The notes under the pieces were generated by a model. The model was not told where the DNA came from. It worked only from the letters and a program-made list of their open reading frames with translations, and searched no databases. Below, in pieces: positions 7,639 to 13,930 of a stretch of 64,000 nt of DNA. Each line of letters starts with the position of its first letter. Position 1 is the first letter of the stretch. Origin of the DNA: Paenibacillus sp. RUD330 (GTDB lineage Bacteria; Bacillota; Bacilli; Paenibacillales; Paenibacillaceae); assembly GCF_002243345.2 (NCBI RefSeq), contig NZ_CP022655.2, forward strand, positions 46,001 to 110,000, in the 5' to 3' direction. The position numbers and the translations under genes were made by a program.

Positions 7639-8596
7639 GGCGTCCCGCGGATTATCCTTGAAGAGCAAGCTGCTGGTGCTCGCAGGCTTGGCCGCCGTCA
7701 TGGCGGCGCTGTTCCTTACGTACGGGGTGGACGATTGGAGCTACGCCCTTCCGAGAAGGCTCAAGAAAGCGGCGGCGATCGTGCTTACCGGCTTTGCGAT
7801 CGCCTTGTCGACCGTGATCTTCCAGACGATCACGAACAACCGCATCCTGACGCCGAGCATTATCGGACTCGATGCGCTCTACAACCTGCTGCAGACGATC
7901 ATCGTGTACGCCTTCGGGGGCATGGCCTTCCTGGTCGTCAACAAGCAGGCGAACTACCTGCTGTCGATCGTGCTCATGATGATCTTCTCGGCCTTGCTTT
8001 ACCGGCTCATGTTCCGCCGCGAGAACAGCAGCATATACCTGCTGCTGCTCACCGGCCTCATCTTCGGCACCTTGTTCCAGAGCGGGTCTTCCTTCATGCA
8101 GGCGCTCATCAATCCGGACGACTTCCTGGTCGTCCAAGCCAAGATGTTCGCCAGCTTCAACAACATCGAGTACGATCTGCTGGCGTTGTCCTATGTGCTG
8201 ATCGGAGCCGTCCTTCTATGGTACTGGAGGCTGTCCAAATACATGGATGCGCTGTCCCTCGGCAAGGATCACGCGCTCAATCTGGGCATTCCTTACGAGC
8301 GGGCCACACGTCAGCTGCTCGTCATCATCGCGGTGCTGGTCGCCGTATCGACGGCGCTTGTCGGCCCGATTACTTTCCTGGGCCTGCTCGTCGCCAATAC
8401 GGCCTACCAGTTCCTCGGCACGTACCGACATCCCGCCCTGATAACGGGCGCGGCGCTCGTCAGCTTCATCGCTCTCCTCGGAGGGCAGTTCCTGGTCGAG
8501 CATGTGTTCACCTTCTCGACGACAATCAGCGTCATCATCAACTTTGTGGGCGGAGCGTACTTCCTCTACCTGCTGCTAAAGGAGAATCGGGCGTGA
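7628..8596 (+). CDS. yclO: Iron-siderophore ABC importer permease, YclO-like
   Basis: The second FecCD-family permease, 322 residues. It shows the YclO pattern: RRLKKAAAIVLTGFAIALST, ITNNRILTPSIIGLDALYNL, and GPITFLGLLVANTAYQFLG. It should pair with YclN to form the transmembrane channel. AGGAGG lies 7 bases before the ATG at 7628. The ATG six bases earlier is too close to that site, so 7628 is preferred. The gene starts inside the end of yclN and its last bases overlap the ATPase start (GTGA), a sign of tight translational coupling. Confidence 0.9.
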   Translation: MQAEASRGLSLKSKLLVLAGLAAVMAALFLTYGVDDWSYALPRRLKKAAAIVLTGFAIALSTVIFQTITNNRILTPSIIGLDALYNLLQTIIVYAFGGMAFLVVNKQANYLLSIVLMMIFSALLYRLMFRRENSSIYLLLLTGLIFGTLFQSGSSFMQALINPDDFLVVQAKMFASFNNIEYDLLALSYVLIGAVLLWYWRLSKYMDALSLGKDHALNLGIPYERATRQLLVIIAVLVAVSTALVGPITFLGLLVANTAYQFLGTYRHPALITGAALVSFIALLGGQFLVEHVFTFSTTISVIINFVGGAYFLYLLLKENRA

Positions 8597-9351
8597 TTGA
8601 AGCCAGATCCGTATCCAAGAGTTATGCCGGCAAAAAAGTCATCGACGGCGTGTCGGTCTCGATCCGTCCGGGGACGATCACCTCGTTCATCGGTCCGAAC
8701 GGCGCAGGCAAGAGCACGCTGCTGTCGATGATGACCCGCCTGATGCCGCATGACGAGGGCGAGGTTCTCGTCGAGGGCAGGCCGATCGGCTCCTGGGACA
8801 ACAAGGAGCTGGCGAAGAAGCTCTCCATTCTCAAGCAATCCAATCATATCAATGTCCGGCTTACCGTCCGGGAGCTGGTCAGCTTCGGCCGCTTTCCTTA
8901 CTGCCAGGGCCGCCTTCGCAAGGAAGACTGGGCTTACGTCGAGGAAGCCATCGATTATATGGAGCTCGGTCCGATGCAGCATAAGTACATCGACCAGCTC
9001 AGCGGGGGACAGCGGCAGCGCGCTTATATCGCGATGGTCGTCGCCCAGAACACGGAGTATATTTTCCTGGACGAGCCGCTCAACAATCTGGACATGAAGC
9101 ATGCCGTCGGCATCATGCATGTCCTGCGCCGCCTGGTGGAGGAGAAGGGGAAAACCGTCATTCTCGTCATCCACGACGTCAATTTCGCCAGCTTCCACTC
9201 GGATCATATCGTCGCTCTGAAGGACGGGAAGGTTGTCCGTGAAGGCACGACATCAGCAATCGTCACGCAGGAAGTGCTCAAGGAGCTGTACGGGATGGAT
9301 GTTCCGATCCAGGAAGTGGACGGCAGGCGGGTATGCGTTTATTTCGGCTGA
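8593..9351 (+). CDS. yclP: Iron-siderophore ABC importer ATPase, YclP-like
   Basis: A 252-residue ABC ATPase with Walker A GPNGAGKST, Q-loop ILKQSNH, signature LSGGQRQRAYIAM, Walker B IFLDEPLNNLD and switch-histidine VIHDVNFAS. This energises uptake through the two permeases. The GTG start overlaps the stop of yclO by four bases and is preceded by AAAGGAGAA. The string NLDMKHAVGIMHVLR is typical of the iron-siderophore (FepC) subclass. Confidence 0.93.
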   Translation: MIEARSVSKSYAGKKVIDGVSVSIRPGTITSFIGPNGAGKSTLLSMMTRLMPHDEGEVLVEGRPIGSWDNKELAKKLSILKQSNHINVRLTVRELVSFGRFPYCQGRLRKEDWAYVEEAIDYMELGPMQHKYIDQLSGGQRQRAYIAMVVAQNTEYIFLDEPLNNLDMKHAVGIMHVLRRLVEEKGKTVILVIHDVNFASFHSDHIVALKDGKVVREGTTSAIVTQEVLKELYGMDVPIQEVDGRRVCVYFG

Positions 9352-9397
9352 ACAAGCAAGCGGATATTCCAACAATGACTATATGGGGGTAACACAG

Positions 9398-10408
9398 ATG
9401 AAAAAGATGAAATGGCTCTCCTTGGCTGCGATCATGGTGCTGACGCTGGTGCTGTCGGCATGCGGCTCCTCGAATGCCAACAACGGCGGCAGCGCGTCTC
9501 CTGCTCCAGCGGCTTCTCCCGATGCGGGCCCGGCAGCCAATTCGGGCGGCGAAGCGGCAGCGGACGGCGGAACGGTCACGATCAAACACAAGCTCGGCGA
9601 AGCCACCATCGCGAAAAATCCGCAGAAGATCGTCGCCTTCGACTTCGGCTCTCTCGATACGCTGGACGCGCTCGGCCTGGAGGCGAATATCGCGGGCGTT
9701 CCCGCGACAAGCCTTCCTGCTTACCTGGAAAAGTACAAGAGCGGCCAGGTTGCGAACGTAGGCGGACTGAAAGAGCCCGACTTCGAGAAGATCAACTCCG
9801 TGAAGCCCGACCTGATCATCATCAGCGGACGCCAGCAGGACTCTTATGACGAATTCAGCAAGATCGCTCCGACGCTGTTCGTCGAGCTGGACCAGACCGA
9901 TTATTTCAACTCCTTCTCCAGCAACGTGAAGATGCTGGCAAGCCTGTTCGGCAAGGAAGCCGATGCGGATGCGAAGCTGGCCGAGATCAAGACGAGCGTG
10001 GACGCCGTAAGCGAACAAGCGAAGGCGGATGGCAAAAAAGGCCTGATCGTACTTGCTGTGGGCGGCAAGCTGAGCGCGTACGGAGTCGGCTCGCGCTTCG
10101 GCATCATCCACGACGCCATGGGAGTAGAAGCTGTAGATCCGACGCTGAAGGTTGAAACGCACGGCCAAAGCATCACCTCCGAATTCATTGGCGAGAAAAA
10201 TCCGGATTATCTGTTCGTCATCGACCGCGACGCCGCTCTAGGCGAAGGGGACAACGCGAAGGGCGTCATCGAGAACGACCTCGTGAACAAGACGAATGCG
10301 GCCAAGGAAGGCAAGATCATCTACCTGAACCCGCAATACTGGTACCTTTCCGGCGGCGGCCTTCTGTCCGTATCCGAAATGGTCAAGGAAGTCCAAGCCG
10401 GCATTTAA
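9398..10408 (+). CDS. yclQ: Iron-siderophore substrate-binding lipoprotein, YclQ-like
   Basis: A 336-residue extracytoplasmic binding protein. The signal peptide MKKMKWLSLAAIMVLTLVL ends in lipobox LSAC, with Cys22 as the lipidated residue. A Ser/Ala/Gly linker and a PeripBP_2-type domain follow (VGGLKEPDFEKINSVKPDLI, IISGRQQ). In B. subtilis YclQ binds ferric petrobactin and its precursors; the substrate here is inferred from gene order. GGGGG 8 bases before the ATG is the ribosome-binding site. It closes the yclNOPQ-like operon, with 46 bp between it and the ATPase gene. No T-tract terminator follows. Confidence 0.92.
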   Translation: MKKMKWLSLAAIMVLTLVLSACGSSNANNGGSASPAPAASPDAGPAANSGGEAAADGGTVTIKHKLGEATIAKNPQKIVAFDFGSLDTLDALGLEANIAGVPATSLPAYLEKYKSGQVANVGGLKEPDFEKINSVKPDLIIISGRQQDSYDEFSKIAPTLFVELDQTDYFNSFSSNVKMLASLFGKEADADAKLAEIKTSVDAVSEQAKADGKKGLIVLAVGGKLSAYGVGSRFGIIHDAMGVEAVDPTLKVETHGQSITSEFIGEKNPDYLFVIDRDAALGEGDNAKGVIENDLVNKTNAAKEGKIIYLNPQYWYLSGGGLLSVSEMVKEVQAGI

Positions 10409-10429
10409 AGCCCGGACAAGGCATACCAT
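10401..10429 (+). promoter_or_regulatory. Possible SigE-type promoter for yabP
   Basis: GCATTTA (10401-10407) and CATACCAT (10422-10429), 14 bases apart, resemble the SigE -35 (GMATATT) and -10 (CATACAAT) elements. Known yabP transcription in B. subtilis is SigE-dependent. The match is partial, and the -35 overlaps the yclQ stop codon. Confidence 0.35.
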
Positions 10430-10507
10430 ATAGTTCGGGAAGCATCTGTTTCAACTCTCCGGCTGGTGGTTAATGATGCTTACCCCCCACTCCTATAGGT
10501 TCTAAAA

Positions 10508-10551
10508 CTCGTCCCCTCCTAATAAGCATAGGCTTATAAGGAGGGGACGAG
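10508..10551 (+). promoter_or_regulatory. Long hairpin enclosing the yabP ribosome-binding site
   Basis: CTCGTCCCCTCCTAATAAGC pairs with GCTTATAAGGAGGGGACGAG across a four-base loop (ATAG), with one mismatch in 20 bp. The right arm contains AAGGAGGGG (10538-10546), the ribosome-binding site of yabP at 10554. No T-tract follows, so it is not an ordinary terminator. If formed, it would block yabP translation. Confidence 0.8.
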
Positions 10552-10553
10552 GC

Positions 10554-10838
10554 ATGATTGAACCTGTAAAAGGGCAGAAGCGGCAAGAGGTCAAGATGCT
10601 CAACCGCAAGCTGCTGGAGATAACGGGCGTACTCAACGTCGAAAGCTTCGACAACGAGGAGTTTTTGCTCGAGACCGAGCTTGGCTTTCTAGCCATTCGA
10701 GGCCAGAATCTGCATATGAAGCATCTCAGCCTGGAGCAAGGGCTCGTCGCGATCGAAGGGCTTGTCCATTCTCTCGCCTATCTGGATGGAAGCCAGAGCG
10801 TCAAATCCAAGGGATTATTCGGGAAGATCTTCAAGTGA
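10554..10838 (+). CDS. yabP: Sporulation protein YabP
   Basis: A 94-residue protein of the YabP/YqfC family. Diagnostic stretches are LLEITGVLNVESFDNEEFLL and IRGQNLHMKHLSLEQG. In B. subtilis yabP is made in the mother cell under SigE and is needed for efficient sporulation; its biochemical role is unclear. AAGGAGGGG 7 bases before the ATG is the ribosome-binding site but lies in the hairpin described above. It overlaps yabQ by four bases (GTGA), so hairpin control would affect both. Confidence 0.93.
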   Translation: MIEPVKGQKRQEVKMLNRKLLEITGVLNVESFDNEEFLLETELGFLAIRGQNLHMKHLSLEQGLVAIEGLVHSLAYLDGSQSVKSKGLFGKIFK

Positions 10839-11443
10839 CGCTGGATACCCAAGGCTGGACGCTGGCCATGATGATGGCGACAGGGCTGCTGATGGGAGGC
10901 GTGTTCGACGGATACCGGGTCGTATCCCATGAGCTGCGCTTTCCCCGGTGGATTTTGCCCGCGCTTGATATCGGCTATTGGCTCGCGGCGGCGCTGGCCG
11001 CCTTCCGGATTCTGTACGCCAGCAACAACGGCGAGGTGCGGGCGTATGTGTATCTCGGAATCCTGATCGGGATCTGCTTCTACTTCCTGGCTCTGAGCGG
11101 GACGGTCATCGCGCTTGTGCGCTGGCTCATCCGCGCGACTCGAGCGGTCATACGCTTTTTGCTGCGCTGCATGGATGTGCTGCTGATCCGGCCGGTCATA
11201 GGGATCTACCGGATTCTTCGGGTTTTGGCCGGATTTTTGGCCGTCTTTTCTATTTTCGCGGGGAAGACTGTGCTACAATTGTTGCGACCGCTCGCCAAAT
11301 TGGTTCTCTGGATGATCCGCCCGCTGACGCGGCCGATTCTAACATGGCTGCAGGGAATGATGATTCGCTGGAAGGTGCAGGAGACTGCCCGCCGCGTGTC
11401 GAATGGATTCATTCAGGCTTGGAAGAGGCTTTTCCGCAAGTGA
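10835..11443 (+). CDS. yabQ: Sporulation membrane protein YabQ
   Basis: A 202-residue membrane protein. The N-terminal half has the YabQ pattern (GLLMGGVFDGYRVVS, then three further hydrophobic segments). The C-terminal half alternates hydrophobic stretches and Arg/Lys clusters. YabQ in B. subtilis is a mother-cell protein required for spore cortex formation. The GTG start overlaps the end of yabP by four bases. It sits directly before divIC as in B. subtilis. Confidence 0.9.
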   Translation: MTLDTQGWTLAMMMATGLLMGGVFDGYRVVSHELRFPRWILPALDIGYWLAAALAAFRILYASNNGEVRAYVYLGILIGICFYFLALSGTVIALVRWLIRATRAVIRFLLRCMDVLLIRPVIGIYRILRVLAGFLAVFSIFAGKTVLQLLRPLAKLVLWMIRPLTRPILTWLQGMMIRWKVQETARRVSNGFIQAWKRLFRK

Positions 11444-11502
11444 TTGGAATGCTTTCCGGTCCTTCAAGCCTTAATCTACAGGATGGAACGGGAGGAAATC
11501 AC

Positions 11503-11784
11503 GTGACGGATGGTTCGCGCAGAAGATACAAGCTATGGCTTCTATTCATGACGGTAGTTCTAGCGTGGGCAGGGTATACCCTGTTCTCTCAGATGCAGGC
11601 TCAGGCCGCGACCCGGGAACGGCTCGGCACTTCGGAAGCCCGCCTCGCGGAAATACAGAAGACGACGCAGGAGCTGCACGCCAAGATCAAGCAGCTCAAC
11701 GACCCGGAATACATCGCTCAGCTGGCAACCAAGCAGCAGGGACTCGTGAAGCCCGGGGAGCAACTTATACAGCCCAATGACTAA
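11503..11784 (+). CDS. divIC: Cell-division protein DivIC (FtsB-like)
   Basis: This is a 93-residue bitopic protein with a short cytoplasmic basic N-terminus, a membrane segment LWLLFMTVVLAWAGYTLF, a leucine/glutamate-rich coiled coil and the family-typical ending DPEYIAQLATKQQGLVKPGE. DivIC pairs with FtsL and DivIB to activate septal peptidoglycan synthesis. GGAGG 7 bases before the GTG at 11503 decides the start; an ATG at 11449 would add 18 residues but lacks a ribosome-binding site. B. subtilis DivIC is longer (about 125 residues). Its position between yabQ and yabR supports DivIC over other FtsB/FtsL-like proteins. Confidence 0.9.
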   Translation: MTDGSRRRYKLWLLFMTVVLAWAGYTLFSQMQAQAATRERLGTSEARLAEIQKTTQELHAKIKQLNDPEYIAQLATKQQGLVKPGEQLIQPND

Positions 11785-11822
11785 GAAGCCGCAGGACAGC
11801 AGGGAAAGCGGGCTCGCGTCTG

Positions 11823-11852
11823 TTGACCTTGCTTTTGCGATTACGCTATAAT
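11823..11852 (+). promoter_or_regulatory. SigA promoter for yabR
   Basis: TTGACC and TATAAT are separated by 18 bases, about 100 bases before the yabR start codon. This implies vegetative expression of yabR independent of the sporulation genes upstream. Confidence 0.75.
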
Positions 11853-11951
11853 TGATTCAAGCGTGCCCTCCTGAGGGAGGGTCGGCATGAACGGCCCCAT
11901 GAGGAGCAGATCATGCTTCGCACATACTTTTAGGGAGGAACATTTTATTTT

Positions 11952-12530
11952 ATGGCAATAGAAGTGGGCGCCAAATTACAGGGCAAAGTGACAGGCATTA
12001 CTCATTTTGGGGCATTCGTCGATTTGTCGGGGGGTGTCACCGGCCTCGTACACATCTCCGAGATTGCCGATAATTACGTGAAGGACGTCAAGGACCATTT
12101 GAAGCTTGAGGATGTGGTGACGGTCAAAGTCATCAACATCGACCAAGGCGGCAAAATCGGTCTGTCCATCAAGCAGGCGATTGACCGGCCGGAAGGCAGC
12201 GCGCCACCTGCTCGCGAGCGCTTCAACCGCGAAGGCGGATCCGGAGGCCCGAGCGGCGGATTCGGACGCGGCCCAGGCGGACCTGGAGGTCCAGGCGGCG
12301 CCGGACGCGGTCCAGGCGGCGGTGGAGGCTTCGGCGGCGGAGGCCGGGGACCTGGTGGAGGCGGCGGAGGCCGTCCGTTCAACAAGTCCGGCGCAGGCCG
12401 ACCTGCTTTTGGCAAGCCCTCCTTTGAGGATAAGATGTCCCGTTTCCTAAAAGACAGCGAAGAACGGATCTCGTCGCTCAAGAAGAATACCGAAGGCAAA
12501 CGCGGCGGACGCGGAGCCAAGCGGGTCTAA
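11952..12530 (+). CDS. yabR: S1-domain RNA-binding protein YabR with a glycine-rich tail
   Basis: Residues ~1-75 are one S1 domain (VGAKLQGKVTGITHFGAFVD, VHISEIADNYVKD, KIGLSIKQA). Residues ~90-150 are almost entirely Gly, Pro, Arg and Phe in GGPGG/RGPGGGG repeats. The last 40 residues are charged and end KRGGRGAKRV. S1 domains bind single-stranded RNA and associate with ribosomes; B. subtilis YabR is a small S1 protein without such a long Gly tail. The tail resembles eukaryotic RGG boxes in composition and may add RNA affinity. GGGAGGAA lies 11-13 bases before the ATG. A terminator follows. Confidence 0.9.
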   Translation: MAIEVGAKLQGKVTGITHFGAFVDLSGGVTGLVHISEIADNYVKDVKDHLKLEDVVTVKVINIDQGGKIGLSIKQAIDRPEGSAPPARERFNREGGSGGPSGGFGRGPGGPGGPGGAGRGPGGGGGFGGGGRGPGGGGGGRPFNKSGAGRPAFGKPSFEDKMSRFLKDSEERISSLKKNTEGKRGGRGAKRV

Positions 12531-12557
12531 CAGCAATTCGATCGGATAGACCCGGAG

Positions 12558-12589
12558 AACAGAGCCCTTATGGGGGCTCTGTTTTTTTT
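12558..12589 (+). terminator. Rho-independent terminator after yabR
   Basis: AACAGAGCCC pairs with GGGCTCTGTT over a six-base loop, then T8. It isolates yabR from the pilus island. Confidence 0.93.
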
Positions 12590-12804
12590 GCGTTTCGGGG
12601 GCTTCAGCGATGCTTCGGCTTCCCCTCAAGGGGAAGATGCCTGGAATTCCGGATTTGCAGAAACAGCCTATCGGCATGGCAATGAATACTGAGTCCTTAG
12701 ACCCTAAAAAGTTTCCTTATTCATCCCAAAAGACCTAACGGAGGCTCTCGTTTCTGACGATGATAGGGAATATAGCATCAACCAGATTGCGGAGGTTATC
12801 GATC

Positions 12805-13383
12805 ATGTCCAAACCAGGCGGCAGCGGAGGAGAAGAAGGCTTCACTCTGGTCGAAATCATGGCCTCGATCGTGATCCTGTCGGTTGTGTCGCTGACGCTG
12901 AGCGGGTTTTTCATTCAAGCGATGTCCTATGCCAAGCACAACCAGAGCAAGACGATCGCCGTTCAGCTCGGGCGCAACGCGCTCTCCTATCTCCAGAAGC
13001 AGCCTTTCCAGCCGCTCAAGGCTTATCTATCGCAAGCGGAGGAGGGCGCCTCGCACCGGATTCTAAGCGGCGAAGCCTGTTCAAGTCCATCCGAAAGGGA
13101 AGCATGCCAAGGACTGGCGAAAAATCCGGCCGTCCTCCAGCAGGTGCTGCAGCCTTCCATCAACGGAGTTCTGTATACCGTGTCGGTGCGTTATCAGGAG
13201 AGCCTTGCTCCCGGACTCCGGCTGACCCCGGACGACCTGGATGAAGTCCGCAAGGGCGACGGGACGCAAAGCCGGATCGACCGGTATCTGCTGCCTGTCG
13301 TCGTGACGGTCGCTCCGGATTCGGGAAGCCCCGGCGACAGCGTGGAAGTGGAGGGGTATTTGATCGATGAAACGATTCGTTGA
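12805..13383 (+). CDS. Minor type IV pilin-like (prepilin) protein 1
   Basis: A 192-residue protein with a class III signal: short hydrophilic leader MSKPGGSGGEEG, predicted cleavage before F in GFTLVEIMASIVILSVVSL, with Glu at mature position 5. A hydrophobic helix follows, then a globular domain with two Cys about 7 residues apart (CSSPSEREAC), possibly a disulphide. Pre-pilins of this kind initiate pilus assembly or sit at the tip, as PilV/PilI types do. GGAGGT 8 bases before the ATG at 12805 decides the start over an earlier in-frame ATG at 12760. It overlaps the next pilin gene by 17 bases. No subtype can be assigned confidently. Confidence 0.85.
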   Translation: MSKPGGSGGEEGFTLVEIMASIVILSVVSLTLSGFFIQAMSYAKHNQSKTIAVQLGRNALSYLQKQPFQPLKAYLSQAEEGASHRILSGEACSSPSEREACQGLAKNPAVLQQVLQPSINGVLYTVSVRYQESLAPGLRLTPDDLDEVRKGDGTQSRIDRYLLPVVVTVAPDSGSPGDSVEVEGYLIDETIR

Positions 13384-13930
13384 CCGTCTCCGCAAGGAGG
13401 ATGGAGGGTTTACGCTGATCGAGCTGATCGCCGCGCTCAGCCTGCTGTCGGTTGTCCTGGGCGTGATCTACGCGACGATTACGTTCGGAATGAGCTCCTA
13501 TGAGCGGGTGAAGATCCAGAATTCCTTGCGCGATGAAGGAGACCTGGCGATGACGGCCATTATGACCAAGCTGTACACATACGGCCCGGACAAGCTGGCG
13601 CAGCTCGATGCCGGCAGCGGCGTCAGGCTGATTCCCGCTTTTGCGGAAACGCAAGCGGAAGTCATCCGTATCGGCAAGGATGCCGATGGCGTTGGAGCGC
13701 TGTTTATCGGGAATCATCCGGCCGTTCTCGAAGAGACGGATTCCGGGGAGGCTTTGGAGCTGACGTCTTCGCTCGTAACGGAGGGGGAAGGCTCCTCCTC
13801 CATCCTTCTGGGCTGCGAGGACGGAGGCAAGGAATGCGCCAGCGGCCTGCTGACGATCCGATTGAGATTGCTGCAATCATACGGGGGGAGGGAGTACACG
13901 CTTGATTTGGAGAGCCGGTTCGGATTCTAG
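13367..13930 (+). CDS. Minor type IV pilin-like (prepilin) protein 2, PilW/GspJ-like
   Basis: A 187-residue prepilin with leader MKRFVDRLRKEDG and cleavage before F in GFTLIELIAALSLLSVVLG; Glu5 is present. The domain after the helix (SYERVKIQNSLRDEGDLAMTAIMTKL) resembles PilW/GspJ/ComGF-like minor pilins in size and position. It overlaps both neighbours (17 and 29 bases), so the three genes form one translationally coupled unit. The prepilin peptidase encoded at 26.3 kb should process it. Exact role not determined. Confidence 0.85.
   Translation: MKRFVDRLRKEDGGFTLIELIAALSLLSVVLGVIYATITFGMSSYERVKIQNSLRDEGDLAMTAIMTKLYTYGPDKLAQLDAGSGVRLIPAFAETQAEVIRIGKDADGVGALFIGNHPAVLEETDSGEALELTSSLVTEGEGSSSILLGCEDGGKECASGLLTIRLRLLQSYGGREYTLDLESRFGF

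Noticed and set aside
12705-12732. SigD-like promoter (TAAA-N15-TCCCAAAA) before the first minor-pilin gene
   Set aside because: The -10 lacks the GCCG core, so the match is too weak to report as a feature.
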